Assembly (NCBI GenBank): GCA_024372625.1
Contig: CP099605.1
Location: 2,480,001-2,544,000, forward strand
Direction of reading: 5' to 3'
DNA: 64,000 nt
Source: Comamonadaceae bacterium OTU4NAUVB1
GTDB taxonomy: Bacteria; Pseudomonadota; Gammaproteobacteria; Burkholderiales; Burkholderiaceae_C
In this document: piece after piece, positions 27,704 to 36,986 of the stretch
Numbering within the stretch: the stretch's first letter is position 1
How the letters are laid out: each line of letters begins with the position of its first letter
Program-made: the position numbers and the translations under genes
The notes under the pieces: generated by a model
The model's input: the letters and a program-made list of their open reading frames with translations, nothing else
What the model was told of the DNA's origin: nothing
Databases searched by the model: none

Positions 27704-27737
27704 AAGCCCGCGTGTCGCCAGACATCGCGGGCTTTTT
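27704..27737 (+). terminator. Intrinsic terminator after the PIN-PhoH gene
   Basis: AAGCCCGCG and CGCGGGCTT form a nine-pair stem followed by TTTTTT on the plus strand. On the minus strand no T run follows, so it does not obviously serve dnaB. Confidence 0.88.
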
Positions 27738-27778
27738 TCCACCTTGCGCCGCTTGCCGGGCGCCCTGCGCGGACCCCG

Positions 27779-29188
27779 TCAGTATTCGCTGCCGTAACTG
27801 CCGCTGGCCAGGCTCTCGAACTTGGTGATGGGTTTCAGGAACGCGAGCTTGACGGTGCCCGTGGGGCCGTTGCGCTGCTTGCTGATGATGACCTCGGCGA
27901 CCCCGGGCTCCTTGGAGTCCTTGTTGTAGTAGTCGTCGCGATAGATGAACATGATCACGTCGGCGTCTTGCTCGATGGCGCCGGACTCGCGCAGGTCGCT
28001 CATCATGGGACGCTTGTCGGTGCGGCTCTCGACGCCACGACTGAGCTGGGACAACGCGATCACCGGGCACTTCAATTCCTTCGCCAGCATCTTGAGACCG
28101 CGCGAGATCTCGCCGACCGCCGTGGCGCGGTTCTCGTCATTCATGCTGGTCGACACGCTCATGAGCTGCAGATAATCGACCACGATCAGGCCGAGTTGTC
28201 CGCAGGTGCGCGACAGTCGCCGGGCGTTCGCGCGCAGTTCGCTCGTCGTGAGACCGGGTGTCTCGTCGATGTGCAGCGAGATGTTGCGCAGCTTCTCGAT
28301 GGCTTCGGTCAGGCGAGGCCATTCCTCATCGGTCAGCTTGCCGGTGCGAAGGTGGGTCTGATCGATGCGGCCGATCGAGCCGACGATCCGCACGGCGAGT
28401 TGCGACGCCCCCATCTCCATCGAGAAGACCGCCACGGGCAGGCCTTCGTTGAGCGCGACATGCTCCGCGATGTTGATCGCGAGCGCGGTCTTGCCCATCG
28501 AGGGTCGCGCCGCCAGCACCACCATGTCACCGGCCTGGAAGCCCGAGGTCATGCGGTCGAGATCGATGAACCCCGTGGGCACGCCCGTGATGTCGTTTGG
28601 GTTGTCGGCCATTTCGGTCACGCGGTCGAGCAGGTCCACCACCAGGGAATCCATGCCCTGGAAGCCCTGCTTCATCCGCGAGCCCTCCTCACCGATGTTG
28701 AAGATCTTCTGCTCGGCCTCGTCGAGGATCTTGTCGACCGCCTTGCCCTGGGTGTTGAAGGCGTTGGTGGCGATCTCGTCAGCCGCCGATACCAGCTTGC
28801 GCAGGATCGAACGCTCCCGCACGATCTCCGCGTAGCGCCGGATGTTGCTCGCGCTCGGCACGTACTGGGCGAGCGAGTTGAGGTACATCAGGCCGCCGGT
28901 CTCCTCGGACTTTCCGAGGTTCTTCAACTGCTCGAAGACCGTGATCACGTCGGCCGGCTTGGAGGCGTTGATCAGCGCACCGATGGCCGCGTAGATCAGC
29001 TTGTGCTCGAAACGATAGAAATCGCCGTCCACCAGCAGATCGCCCATGCGATCCCACGCGCCGTTGTCGAGCAGCAAACCACCCAGCACGCTCGACTCCG
29101 CCTCGATCGAATGCGGTGGAATGCGCAACTGGGCGACCTGACGGTCGTTCGACGAATCGTTCTCGGCGTGGGAAAAGACAGCGGACAT
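27779..29188 (-). CDS. dnaB: Replicative DNA helicase DnaB
   Basis: 469 residues. The N-terminal primase-interaction domain begins near PPHSIEAESSVLGGLLLDN. The RecA-like C-terminal domain has Walker A ARPSMGKTALA (about 225-235), Walker B GLIVVDYLQLM and the SQLSRGVESR/DKRPMMSDLRESG motifs with the arginine finger region. It forms the hexamer that unwinds DNA at the fork. It lies 226 bp downstream of rplI on the same strand, but a strong terminator (29310-29338) intervenes, so it probably has its own promoter in that gap. Confidence 0.97.
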   Translation of the reverse strand: MSAVFSHAENDSSNDRQVAQLRIPPHSIEAESSVLGGLLLDNGAWDRMGDLLVDGDFYRFEHKLIYAAIGALINASKPADVITVFEQLKNLGKSEETGGLMYLNSLAQYVPSASNIRRYAEIVRERSILRKLVSAADEIATNAFNTQGKAVDKILDEAEQKIFNIGEEGSRMKQGFQGMDSLVVDLLDRVTEMADNPNDITGVPTGFIDLDRMTSGFQAGDMVVLAARPSMGKTALAINIAEHVALNEGLPVAVFSMEMGASQLAVRIVGSIGRIDQTHLRTGKLTDEEWPRLTEAIEKLRNISLHIDETPGLTTSELRANARRLSRTCGQLGLIVVDYLQLMSVSTSMNDENRATAVGEISRGLKMLAKELKCPVIALSQLSRGVESRTDKRPMMSDLRESGAIEQDADVIMFIYRDDYYNKDSKEPGVAEVIISKQRNGPTGTVKLAFLKPITKFESLASGSYGSEY

Positions 29189-29309
29189 GGAATCCTTGAG
29201 GGCAGGCAGCCTTCGATGCTACGGCGCGCAGGTGCCAGCGTCACGGGATAACGCTGTGGATAAGCGGTGGCTTTCCGGTGCACAGCGCGGGATGGTCCGA
29301 CCGCAGTTC

Positions 29310-29338
29310 AAAAAAACAAAACCGCCCGAAGGCGGTTT
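29310..29338 (-). terminator. Intrinsic terminator of the rpsF-priB-rpsR-rplI operon
   Basis: On the minus strand AAACCGCC-TTCG-GGCGGTTT is a perfect eight-pair stem with a stable TTCG loop, followed by TGTTTTTTT. It lies 77 bp after the rplI stop and before dnaB. Confidence 0.93.
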
Positions 29339-29414
29339 GGTGAGGAGACGACACACGGATCGACCGCCCCGCCTCCCGGTTCGACGGGCCCACGGGCACC
29401 ATCGAACAGGACGA

Positions 29415-29867
29415 TCAGGCGGTTTCGCCGTAGACCGTCACGGTGATGTCGACGACCACGTCGGTGTGCAGCGAAACGCTGACCGTGCTGTCGCCCGTGA
29501 CCTTGATCGGGCCGTTGGGCAGGCGGACCTGCGACTTCACGACCTTGTAGCCTTGCTTGTTGAGCTCGTCAGCCACGTCATGGTTGGTGACGGAACCGAA
29601 CAGGCGGCCGTCGACGCCGGCCTTCTGCGTGATCTTGACGCTGGTGCCGGCGAGCTTCTCGCCCTGGGCTTGCGACTCGGCGAGCTTGGCAGCGGCGGCT
29701 TTCTCGAGTTCGACGCGCTTGGCTTCGAATTCCGCCTTGTTCGCTTCGGTGGCGCGGCGTGCGCGGCCCGAGGGAATCAGGAAATTGCGTGCGTAACCGT
29801 CCTTGACCTTCACGATCTCGCCGAGCGAGCCGAGGTTGACGACCTTGTCCAGAAGAATGACTTGCAT
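29415..29867 (-). CDS. rplI: 50S ribosomal protein bL9
   Basis: 150 residues, standard for L9. The N-terminal domain has [19 protein letters not shown] and [15 protein letters not shown], followed by the long connecting helix (about 41-75, [15 protein letters not shown]) and the C-terminal domain with [19 protein letters not shown]. It binds 23S rRNA at the base of the L1 stalk. Last gene of the S6 operon, 16 bp after rpsR, with the operon terminator behind it. Confidence 0.97.
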   Translation of the reverse strand: MQVILLDKVVNLGSLGEIVKVKDGYARNFLIPSGRARRATEANKAEFEAKRVELEKAAAAKLAESQAQGEKLAGTSVKITQKAGVDGRLFGSVTNHDVADELNKQGYKVVKSQVRLPNGPIKVTGDSTVSVSLHTDVVVDITVTVYGETA

Positions 29868-29883
29868 GATGGTGCTTTCTTTC

Positions 29884-30165
29884 TCAGACGCGATGCTGGT
29901 CGCTGTACGGCACCATCGCGAGGAAGCGTGCGCGCTTGATCGCGGTGTTGAGCTGACGCTGATAGATCGCGCGCGTGCCGGTCAGGCGGGCGGGAATGAT
30001 CTTGCCGTTCTCGCCGATGAAGTCGCGCAGGGTGTCGATGTCCTTGTAGTCGATCTCTTCGACGCCAGCGACGGTGAAGCGGCAGAAGCGCTTGCGCTTG
30101 AACAGCAGCGACTGGGTGTTGCGCTTCGGGCGCTTGTCTTTGTTGAATTTCTTGAACGTGGCCAT
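29884..30165 (-). CDS. rpsR: 30S ribosomal protein bS18
   Basis: 93 residues. It contains the S18 core [35 protein letters not shown] and [22 protein letters not shown]. The basic N-terminus ([16 protein letters not shown]) is normal. S18 forms a heterodimer with S6, encoded two genes upstream in the same operon. It lies 21 bp downstream of priB and 16 bp upstream of rplI. Confidence 0.97.
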   Translation of the reverse strand: MATFKKFNKDKRPKRNTQSLLFKRKRFCRFTVAGVEEIDYKDIDTLRDFIGENGKIIPARLTGTRAIYQRQLNTAIKRARFLAMVPYSDQHRV

Positions 30166-30186
30166 TTCTGGACCTCTCTTCGAAAA

Positions 30187-30501
30187 TTAATCTTGCTGAA
30201 AATCCTGGATGTTCATCACGGGATGCTTGGCGTTGCCCGGTGTCGCGAGGAATCCCCGGAAACACCAATGACTGCCCATGGTCTGTCTTGCGAGTCGTTC
30301 GGCCACTGCACCGAACGCGACGGCCTTGAGGACCGTCTTTACCTGCCGGGATTTTCCGGCTTCATCGAGGGTCGACTCGTGTTCGAGCCGCAGGTCGATG
30401 GCCGGCAAGCCGGCTGGGGTGAATCGCAAGACACCGAGTTCAGCGACGCAGGCGGTCAGCAGGAGCTGATTGATCGCCGTGGACGCCGCCGCGCTCGTCA
30501 C
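30187..30501 (-). CDS. priB: Primosomal replication protein N, PriB
   Basis: 104 residues forming a single OB fold related to SSB. Family text includes NQLLLTACVAELGVLRFTPAG, LRLEHES and AVAFGAVAERLA. PriB binds single-stranded DNA and helps PriA restart replication forks. The start is GTG at 30501; the overlapping ATG at 30503 would stop after one codon (ATGTGA). It begins 4 bp after the rpsF stop, so translation probably depends on coupling to rpsF because the upstream Shine-Dalgarno is weak. Gene order rpsF-priB-rpsR-rplI is conserved in betaproteobacteria. Confidence 0.92.
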   Translation of the reverse strand: MTSAAASTAINQLLLTACVAELGVLRFTPAGLPAIDLRLEHESTLDEAGKSRQVKTVLKAVAFGAVAERLARQTMGSHWCFRGFLATPGNAKHPVMNIQDFQQD

Positions 30502-30505
30502 ATGC

Positions 30506-30889
30506 TCAGTTGTTGCTGTTGTTGGCAGCGGCGTACTCTGCCTGCTGGGCCTTGCGGGCTTCTTCGCGCTCGACCGTCTTCATCATGGACGACGGGCCGG
30601 TGTCGGCCTTCTTCTTGACCACGGTGAGGTGGCGCAGCACGGCGTCGTTGAACTTGAAGGCATGCTCGAGTTCAGCCATCACGGCCTGCTCGGCCTCGAT
30701 GTTGACGCACAGATAGTGCGCCTTGCTGAGCTTGTTGATCTGGTAGGCCAACTGACGGCGGCCCCAGTCTTCCACGCGATGAACCTTGCCGCCACCCGTG
30801 GTGATCAGGCCCTTGTAGCGTTCCAGCATGGCCGGAACCTGCTCGCTCTGATCCGGATGGATCAGCAAAATGATTTCGTAGTGACGCAT
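30506..30889 (-). CDS. rpsF: 30S ribosomal protein bS6
   Basis: 127 residues. S6 hallmarks: [18 protein letters not shown] at the start, [21 protein letters not shown] (about 41-61) and [11 protein letters not shown]. The C-terminal tail is acidic/Asn-rich ([11 protein letters not shown]), in the position where some S6 proteins are glutamylated. ATG 30889 has AAGGAG ten bases upstream; a longer frame to 30955 is non-coding leader. First gene of the ribosomal operon, with a TATAAT at 30969-30974. Confidence 0.97.
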   Translation of the reverse strand: MRHYEIILLIHPDQSEQVPAMLERYKGLITTGGGKVHRVEDWGRRQLAYQINKLSKAHYLCVNIEAEQAVMAELEHAFKFNDAVLRHLTVVKKKADTGPSSMMKTVEREEARKAQQAEYAAANNSNN

Positions 30890-30968
30890 TGGCGCTCCTT
30901 GTGGATCTTCCGAAGAAGGATTGAAGCCACCCGCAGCGTCGGCGCGGTGTGGCAAGGCAAAGCCGGCG

Positions 30969-30974
30969 ATTATA
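30969..30974 (-). promoter_or_regulatory. -10 box of the rpsF operon
   Basis: A perfect TATAAT on the minus strand lies 80 bases before the rpsF start and 25 bases after the ppsA stop. No good -35 is found at 16-18 bases, where the sequence is AACCCAGC. The leader between it and rpsF could carry S6:S18 autoregulation, but I see no defined structure. Confidence 0.6.
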
Positions 30975-30998
30975 GCGCGCCAGCAGAGTCGCTGGGTT

Positions 30999-33392
30999 TC
31001 AGCGCTTGGAAAGCTGCTGCCAGGTGTCGATCACGCTGTCGGGATTCAGCGAGATCGACTCGATGCCCTGGTCGGCCAGCCACAACGCGAAGTCGGGATG
31101 GTCGCTCGGGCCTTGGCCGCAGATGCCGACGTACTTGCCCTTGGACTTGCAAGCCGTGATGGCGCGGCTGAGCATCGCCTTGACGGCCGGATCGCGCTCG
31201 TCGAAATCGGCGGCCAGCAGTTCGAGACCGGAGTCGCGGTCCAGGCCCAGCGTGAGCTGCGTCAGGTCGTTCGATCCGATCGAGAAACCATCGAAGAATT
31301 CCAGGAACTCGTCGGCCAGGATGGCGTTGCTGGGCACTTCGCACATCATGATGATCTTGAGTTCGTTGGCGCCGCGCTGGAGGCCCTGCTCGGCTAGCAG
31401 GCCGGTGACGCGCTCGGCCTGCTTCAGGGTGCGCACGAACGGCACCATGATCTGCACGTTGGTCAGGCCCATGTCGTTGCGCACGCGCTTGAGTGCCTCG
31501 CACTCCATCAGGAACGCCTCGCGGAACTCCTCGCTCACGTAGCGCGCCGCGCCACGGAAACCGAGCATCGGGTTTTCTTCTTCCGGCTCGTAGCGGCTGC
31601 CGCCGATCAGCTTGCGGTATTCATTGGACTTGAAGTCCGACAGGCGAACGATCACCGGCTTGGGCCAGAAGGCCGCGGCGATGGTGGCAATGCCTTCGGC
31701 CACCTTGTCCACGTAGAAGGCGCGCGGCGAGGCGTGGCCACGGGCCACCGACTCGACCGCCTTCTTCAGGTCGGCATCGACGTTCGGGTAGTCGAGGATC
31801 GCCTTGGGGTGCACGCCGATGTTGTTGTTGATGATGAATTCCAGGCGCGCCAGGCCGACGCCGTGGTTGGGCAGCTGCGCGAAGTCGAAGGCCAACTGGG
31901 GGTTGCCGACGTTCATCATGATCTTCAGGTCGATCGGCGCCATCTCGCCGCGCACGACCTCGGTCACCTCGGTTTCCAGCAGGCCGTCGTAGATGAAACC
32001 GGTGTCGCCTTCGGCGCAGCTCACGGTGACGAGCGTGCCCTCCTTGAGCAGGTCGGTGGCGTCGCCGCAGCCGACCACCGCCGGAATCCCGAGCTCGCGC
32101 GCGATGATGGCCGCATGGCAGGTGCGTCCACCACGGTTGGTCACGATGGCGCTGGCGCGCTTCATGACGGGCTCCCAGTTCGGATCGGTCATGTCGGTGA
32201 CGAGCACGTCGCCGGCCTGGACCTTGTCCATCTCGCTGATGTTGTAGACCAGGCGCACGGGGCCGGTCCCGATCTTCTGACCGATCGCGCGACCTTCGGC
32301 CAGCACGGTGCCGCGACCCAGTAGCTTGTAGCGCTGCTCGGGCTTGCCCTGCTGCTGGCTCTTCACCGTCTCGGGACGTGCCTGCAGGATGTAGAGGTGG
32401 CCGTCGGTGCCGTCCTTGCCCCATTCGATGTCCATCGGGCGACCGTAGTGCTCCTCGATGACCAGCGCGTACTTCGCCAGTTGTTCGACATCGGCGTCGG
32501 ACAGCGAATAGCGGTTGCGCTGCTCGGTCTTGACGTCGGTGGTCTTCACGAGCTTGCCGGTCGCGGCCTTCTCCTCGGGCGTCGCGAACTCCATCTGGAT
32601 CAGCTTGGAGCCGAGGTTGCGGCGGATGACCGCGCGCTTGCCGGCCTTGAGCGTCTGCTTGTGGACATAGAACTCGTCCGGGTTGACGGCACCCTGCACC
32701 ACCGTCTCGCCCAAGCCATAGCTGGACGTGATGAAGACGACGTCCTCGAAGCCCGACTCGGTGTCGATGGTGAACATCACGCCGGCGGCACCCAGGTCGG
32801 AACGCACCATGCGCTGGACGCCGGCCGACAGGGCCACCACGTCGTGCGCGAAGCCCTTGTGCACGCGGTAGCTGATGGCGCGGTCGTTGTAGAGGGAAGC
32901 AAAGACCTCCTTCATCTTGTGCAGGACGTCGTCGATGCCCACGACGTTCAGGAAGGTCTCCTGCTGGCCGGCGAAGGAAGCGTCGGGCAGGTCCTCGGCC
33001 GTGGCCGACGAGCGCACGGCGAACGAGGCGGCGGGGTTGCCGGCGCTCAGCGTGGCGAAGGCGTCGCCGATGGCCTGCTGCAGGTCGGCGGGAAAGGGCT
33101 GGGCCTCGACCATGCCCCGGATTTCGGCGCCGGCGACGGCCAGGGCGCGCACGTCCTCGGTGTCGAGTGCGGCCAGGCGCTTGCTGATTCGATCGGCCAG
33201 ACCGTCATGGGCCAGGAACTCGCGGAACGCATGGGCCGTGGTGGCGAAACCCGTGGGCACGCGAACGCCCTGGGGCAGCTGCGAGATCATCTCGCCGAGG
33301 CTGGCGTTCTTGCCGCCGACCGACTCGACGTCGGTCATCCTCAATTGTTCAAACGGTACGACCAGGGCGGTCGCTTCGAAGAGTGCAGACAT
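30999..33392 (-). CDS. ppsA: Phosphoenolpyruvate synthase
   Basis: 797 residues. Domain order: N-terminal ATP-grasp (1-340, [39 protein letters not shown]), a swivelling phosphohistidine domain with the catalytic His near 425 in [21 protein letters not shown], and a C-terminal TIM barrel with [19 protein letters not shown] and the CGQGPSDHP motif. It converts pyruvate and ATP to PEP, AMP and phosphate in gluconeogenesis. A GGAG lies seven bases before ATG 33392. It is divergent from ppsR, the kinase/phosphotransferase that controls PEP synthase. Confidence 0.97.
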   Translation of the reverse strand: MSALFEATALVVPFEQLRMTDVESVGGKNASLGEMISQLPQGVRVPTGFATTAHAFREFLAHDGLADRISKRLAALDTEDVRALAVAGAEIRGMVEAQPFPADLQQAIGDAFATLSAGNPAASFAVRSSATAEDLPDASFAGQQETFLNVVGIDDVLHKMKEVFASLYNDRAISYRVHKGFAHDVVALSAGVQRMVRSDLGAAGVMFTIDTESGFEDVVFITSSYGLGETVVQGAVNPDEFYVHKQTLKAGKRAVIRRNLGSKLIQMEFATPEEKAATGKLVKTTDVKTEQRNRYSLSDADVEQLAKYALVIEEHYGRPMDIEWGKDGTDGHLYILQARPETVKSQQQGKPEQRYKLLGRGTVLAEGRAIGQKIGTGPVRLVYNISEMDKVQAGDVLVTDMTDPNWEPVMKRASAIVTNRGGRTCHAAIIARELGIPAVVGCGDATDLLKEGTLVTVSCAEGDTGFIYDGLLETEVTEVVRGEMAPIDLKIMMNVGNPQLAFDFAQLPNHGVGLARLEFIINNNIGVHPKAILDYPNVDADLKKAVESVARGHASPRAFYVDKVAEGIATIAAAFWPKPVIVRLSDFKSNEYRKLIGGSRYEPEEENPMLGFRGAARYVSEEFREAFLMECEALKRVRNDMGLTNVQIMVPFVRTLKQAERVTGLLAEQGLQRGANELKIIMMCEVPSNAILADEFLEFFDGFSIGSNDLTQLTLGLDRDSGLELLAADFDERDPAVKAMLSRAITACKSKGKYVGICGQGPSDHPDFALWLADQGIESISLNPDSVIDTWQQLSKR

Positions 33393-33542
33393 GGGAAGCT
33401 CCAGAAGTTGAAAACGTGGCTGCATGCCGGGCGTCCCGCACGATCGTTGTCGTTGCTTTGGGTGCAGGGGCGCAGGGCATGGAGAAAAATGGGGTGTGGG
33501 ACCGGGGGGCGTGGGGTCGGGCGTGAAACGAGCCGAGAAGGG

Positions 33543-33571
33543 CTGACCGGGCCGGACCGAATCCCGATAAT
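33543..33571 (+). promoter_or_regulatory. Candidate sigma-70 promoter of ppsR
   Basis: CTGACC (33543-33548), a 17-base spacer and GATAAT (33566-33571) match four and five of six consensus positions. The ATG of ppsR follows 56 bases later. It lies in the 235-bp divergent ppsA/ppsR gap, whose other half shows no clear ppsA promoter by eye. Confidence 0.55.
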
Positions 33572-33627
33572 GCTTTCGATTGTAGGCGCCACACCCCCGG
33601 AAACGCCTCACGACAAGGCTGCTGAAT

Positions 33628-34449
33628 ATGACAACTCGTTCCGTTTTCTTCGTCTCTGACGGCACCGGCATCACGGCCGAGACCTTCGGCAATGCCGTCC
33701 TGGCCCAGTTCGAGTTCAAGCCACGCCACATCCGGCTGCCTTTCACGGACACGGTCGACAAGGCGCACCAGGCGGTGCGGCAGATCAATCACACGGCCGA
33801 AATCGAGGGCCAACGGCCCATCGTCTTCACCACGCTGGCCAACATGGAGGTGCTGGAAGTGATCGAGACCGGCTGCAAGGGCATGCTGCTCGACATGTTC
33901 GGCACCTTCGTGCGGCCGCTGGAGATCGAGCTGGCGATGAAGTCGAACCACCGAATCGGCCGTTTCAGCGACGTGAGCAAGAGCAAGGAATACAACGACC
34001 GCATCGCCGCGATCGACTTCAGCCTGCAGCACGACGACGGACAGAGCAACCGCGATCTCCAGGGCGCCGACGTGATCCTGGTCGGGGTGAGCCGCAGCGG
34101 CAAGACGCCGACCTCGCTCTACCTGGCGATGCAGCATGGCCTCAAGGCCGCCAACTACCCGCTGATTCCCGAGGACTTCGACCGCCGGCAACTGCCCCCT
34201 GCCCTCCTTCCACATCGCAAGAAGATGTTCGGCCTGACCATCCAGCCCGAGCGTCTGAGCGAGATCCGCAACGAGCGCCGCCCCAATTCGCGCTATGCGA
34301 GCATCGAGAACTGCCGCCACGAAGTGAGCGAGGCCGAGGCCATGATGCGGCGCGCCGGCGTGCGGTGGCTCAGCACCACCACCAAGTCGATCGAGGAGAT
34401 CGCCACCACGATCCTCCAGGAGTTGCAGCCGCAGCGGCTGACTTACTGA
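33628..34449 (+). CDS. ppsR: Phosphoenolpyruvate synthase regulatory protein (bifunctional kinase/pyrophosphorylase, DUF299)
   Basis: 273 residues. The start [18 protein letters not shown] and the P-loop [15 protein letters not shown] (about 152-166) are diagnostic of the PSRP family. [13 protein letters not shown] and [17 protein letters not shown] are further conserved blocks. PpsR inactivates PEP synthase by ADP-dependent phosphorylation of a threonine near the catalytic histidine and reactivates it by phosphorolysis. Divergence from ppsA supports the assignment. A strong terminator follows the stop. Confidence 0.96.
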   Translation: MTTRSVFFVSDGTGITAETFGNAVLAQFEFKPRHIRLPFTDTVDKAHQAVRQINHTAEIEGQRPIVFTTLANMEVLEVIETGCKGMLLDMFGTFVRPLEIELAMKSNHRIGRFSDVSKSKEYNDRIAAIDFSLQHDDGQSNRDLQGADVILVGVSRSGKTPTSLYLAMQHGLKAANYPLIPEDFDRRQLPPALLPHRKKMFGLTIQPERLSEIRNERRPNSRYASIENCRHEVSEAEAMMRRAGVRWLSTTTKSIEEIATTILQELQPQRLTY

Positions 34450-34455
34450 AAAGAC

Positions 34456-34494
34456 GAAGGCCGCGCACCGGAAGACTTCCGGTCGCGGCCTTTC
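34456..34494 (+). terminator. Intrinsic terminator after ppsR
   Basis: GAAGGCCGCG and CGCGGCCTTTC enclose an inner stem ACCGGAAG/CTTCCGGT. The result is an almost continuous hairpin of about eighteen pairs with a short T run (TTTC). Confidence 0.8.
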
Positions 34495-34497
34495 GAC

Positions 34498-34524
34498 GGG
34501 AGAAGCGGCATGGCCGCTTCTCCC
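34498..34524 (-). terminator. Perfect inverted repeat between ppsR and ahpF (probable terminator for ahpF)
   Basis: GGGAGAAGCGGC-ATG-GCCGCTTCTCCC is a perfect twelve-pair palindrome with a three-base centre, 12 bp beyond the ahpF stop. No T tract follows on the minus strand, so it may act as a transcript-end stabiliser or together with the neighbouring ppsR hairpin. Confidence 0.5.
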
Positions 34525-34536
34525 TGCGCCCCGAGA

Positions 34537-36126
34537 TCAGGCGACGGCTTCCGCCTCGTGCACCTGCGACGCCGGCGCCGGCGTGCGGATCAGGTGATCG
34601 AACGCGCTCAGCGCGGCCTTCGCGCCATCGCCCGCCGCGATGATGATCTGCTTGAACGGCACCGTCGTCGCATCGCCGGCGGCGAACACGCCGGGCACGG
34701 AGGTCTGGCCCTTGGCATCGACCAGGATCTCGCCATGCTTGGACAAATCGACCGTGCCCTTGAGCCAGTCGGTGTTGGGCACCAAGCCGATCTGGACGAA
34801 CACCCCTTCGAGCGCCACGCTGCGGCTTTCGCCGGAGACACGGTCCTTGTAGACCAGGCCATCGACCTTCTGGCCGTCGCCGGTGATCTCGGTCGTCTGC
34901 GCGTTCAGATGCACCGTCACGTTGGGCAGGCTGGTGAGCTTGCGCTGCAGCACGGCATCGGCGCGCAGTTGCTTGTCGAACTCGATGAGCGTGACATGCC
35001 CGACGATCCCCGCCAGATCGATCGCCGCCTCGACGCCCGAGTTGCCGCCGCCGATCACCGCCACGCGCTTGCCCTTGAAGAGCGGACCGTCGCAGTGCGG
35101 GCAGTAGGCCACGCCCTTGTTCTTGTATTCCTGCTCGCCGGGCACGTTGACGTTGCGCCAGCGCGCGCCGGTCGAGATGATGACCGTGCGGCTCTTGAGC
35201 GACGCCCCGCTCTCCAGCTTGACCTCGACGTAGTCGTCCGCCGGCACCAGGGCCGCCGCGCGCTGCAGGTTCATGATGTCCACGTCGTAATGGCGGACGT
35301 GTTCCTCCAGCGCATGCGCGAATTTCGGTCCCTCTGTCTCCTTGATGGAGATGAAGTTCTCGATGCCCAGGGTGTCGAGCACCTGACCCCCGAAACGCTC
35401 CGACGCCACGCCGGTGCGGATGCCCTTGCGCGCGGCGTACACGGCCGCCGCAGCGCCCGCCGGCCCGCCGCCGACGATCAGGACGTCGAACGGGGCCTTG
35501 GCGCTGATCTTCTTCGCCTCGCGCTCGACACCGCTGGTGTCGATCTTGGCCAGGATCTCCTCCAGGGTCATGCGACCCTGGCCGAACTCCGTGCCGTTGA
35601 GGAACACGGTCGGCACCGCCATGATCTGGCGTTCCTTGATCTCGTCCTGGAAGGTGCCGCCTTCGATCATCGTCGCGCGGATGCGCGGGTTCTGCACCGC
35701 CATGACGTTGAGCGCCTGGACCACGTCCGGGCAGTTGTGGCAGGTCAGCGAAACATAGATCTCGAAGTCGAAATCGCCGTCGAGCGCGCGGATCTGCTCC
35801 AGCACGGCGGCATCGACCTTCGGCGGATAGCCTCCGACCTGCAGCAGCGCCAGCACCAGCGAGGTGAACTCGTGGCCCATGGGAAGGCCTGCGAAGCGCG
35901 GACCATGGTTTTCGCTGGGTCGATTGATCGAGAACGATGGCTTGCGCTGGGTGTCGTCACGGCTCTCCGTGAGCGTCACCAGCGTCGAGGACGCCGCGAT
36001 GTCCGCGAGCAGCGAACGCACGTCGCTCGACGCTTTGCTGTCGTCGAGCGAAGCAACGATCTCGATCGGCTGCGAGATGCGTTCGAGGTAACTTTTCAAC
36101 TGGCCCTTGGTGGCGGCGTCGAGCAT
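34537..36126 (-). CDS. ahpF: Alkyl hydroperoxide reductase subunit F
   Basis: 529 residues. The N-terminal double thioredoxin-like domain has Cys129-His-Asn-Cys132 ([11 protein letters not shown]), the same numbering as E. coli AhpF. An FAD/NADH reductase domain follows, with [17 protein letters not shown], the redox CPHC pair in [14 protein letters not shown] (about 345-348) and GVFAAGDAT near the C-terminus. It passes electrons from NADH to AhpC. ATG 36126 gives the family start [15 protein letters not shown]. It lies 87 bp downstream of ahpC with a terminator-like hairpin between them. Confidence 0.96.
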   Translation of the reverse strand: MLDAATKGQLKSYLERISQPIEIVASLDDSKASSDVRSLLADIAASSTLVTLTESRDDTQRKPSFSINRPSENHGPRFAGLPMGHEFTSLVLALLQVGGYPPKVDAAVLEQIRALDGDFDFEIYVSLTCHNCPDVVQALNVMAVQNPRIRATMIEGGTFQDEIKERQIMAVPTVFLNGTEFGQGRMTLEEILAKIDTSGVEREAKKISAKAPFDVLIVGGGPAGAAAAVYAARKGIRTGVASERFGGQVLDTLGIENFISIKETEGPKFAHALEEHVRHYDVDIMNLQRAAALVPADDYVEVKLESGASLKSRTVIISTGARWRNVNVPGEQEYKNKGVAYCPHCDGPLFKGKRVAVIGGGNSGVEAAIDLAGIVGHVTLIEFDKQLRADAVLQRKLTSLPNVTVHLNAQTTEITGDGQKVDGLVYKDRVSGESRSVALEGVFVQIGLVPNTDWLKGTVDLSKHGEILVDAKGQTSVPGVFAAGDATTVPFKQIIIAAGDGAKAALSAFDHLIRTPAPASQVHEAEAVA

Positions 36127-36166
36127 GACGGTCTCACTTCCTGATGAATCGATACGGTTGGAATGG

Positions 36167-36198
36167 AAAAAGCCCGGACGCCTCCGCACCCGGGCTCG
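36167..36198 (-). terminator. Terminator/attenuator between ahpC and ahpF
   Basis: On the minus strand GAGCCCGG and CCGGGCTTTTTCC form a seven-pair stem with a T run, between the ahpC stop and the ahpF start. It should release part of the transcript after ahpC, so more AhpC than AhpF is made. Confidence 0.8.
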
Positions 36199-36213
36199 GA
36201 CTTGGGAAGCCGC

Positions 36214-36777
36214 TTAGATCTTGCCGACGAGGTCGAACGACGGCTTGAGCGTCTCGGCGCCTTCGGTCCACTTGGCCGGGCAGACTTCACCCGGGTGGGC
36301 AGCGACGTATTGCGCGGCCTTGACCTTGCGCAGCAGGTCGCTGGCGTCGCGGCCGATGCCTTCGGCGGTGATTTCCAGCGCCTGGATCACGCCCTGCGGG
36401 TCGACGATGAACGTGCCGCGGTCGGCCAGACCTTCGGCTTCGCGCATGACTTCGAAGTTGCGGGTGATGTTGCCGGTGGGGTCACCGATCATGGTGTACT
36501 GGATCTTGCCGATCGTCTCCGACGAGTCGTGCCACGCCTTGTGAGTGAAATGCGTGTCGGTCGACACCGAGTAGATTTCCACGCCGAGTTTCTGGAATTC
36601 GGCATAGTGGTCGGCAACGTCGCCGAGCTCGGTCGGGCAGACGAAGGTGAAGTCGGCCGGATAGAAGAAGAACACGGCCCACTTTCCCTTCACGTCGGTG
36701 TCGGCCACCTCGATGAACTTGCCGTTCTTGTAGGCGCTGGTCTTGAAGGGTTTGATGGCGGTATTGATGACGGACAT
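36214..36777 (-). CDS. ahpC: Alkyl hydroperoxide reductase subunit C (2-Cys peroxiredoxin)
   Basis: 187 residues. The peroxidatic Cys47 sits in [13 protein letters not shown] and the resolving Cys166 in [10 protein letters not shown], as in E. coli AhpC. The decameric enzyme reduces hydrogen peroxide, organic peroxides and peroxynitrite and is recycled by AhpF. It is the first gene of ahpC-ahpF. The promoter has TGTATAAT and an OxyR-like ATAG-N7-CTAT element just upstream, which fits peroxide induction. Confidence 0.97.
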   Translation of the reverse strand: MSVINTAIKPFKTSAYKNGKFIEVADTDVKGKWAVFFFYPADFTFVCPTELGDVADHYAEFQKLGVEIYSVSTDTHFTHKAWHDSSETIGKIQYTMIGDPTGNITRNFEVMREAEGLADRGTFIVDPQGVIQALEITAEGIGRDASDLLRKVKAAQYVAAHPGEVCPAKWTEGAETLKPSFDLVGKI

Positions 36778-36821
36778 TCGGATGCTCCCGGTGAGTTGAT
36801 GGAAAGGTAACGACAGGGTCG

Positions 36822-36863
36822 ATTATACATATCGTTTACCCTTACTCAATAGTTACAAGCTAT
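36822..36863 (-). promoter_or_regulatory. ahpC promoter with OxyR-like upstream element
   Basis: On the minus strand an extended -10 TGTATAAT (36829-36822) is preceded by TTGAGT 16 bases upstream. Next to it, at 36849-36863, ATAGTTACAAGCTAT provides the ATAG-N7-CTAT half of the OxyR consensus (ATAG-N7-CTAT-N7-ATAG-N7-CTAT). The second half is degenerate. Its place at the -35 of a known OxyR target gene family supports the call. Confidence 0.6.
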
Positions 36864-36925
36864 TTAGAAGATGCGAACGCCTATCGCCCTCACACGCATG
36901 CAGAGTGGCACCGAAAGGGCTTGGC

Positions 36926-36954
36926 TTGCTCGTCACTGGAGGGCCACCCACAAT
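36926..36954 (+). promoter_or_regulatory. Candidate sigma-70 promoter of bfr
   Basis: TTGCTC (36926-36931), a 17-base spacer and CACAAT (36949-36954) lie 32 bases before the bfr ATG. Both boxes are partial matches with ideal spacing. AAGGAAAG before the ATG is the ribosome-binding site. Confidence 0.5.
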
Positions 36955-36986
36955 CGTGGAATTCATAAGAAAACCAAGGAAAGATC

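Noticed and set aside
33393..33788. N-terminal extension of ppsA to 33788
   Set aside because: The extension reads across the divergent ppsR start and promoter and has no PEP synthase similarity. ATG 33392 has a good Shine-Dalgarno.
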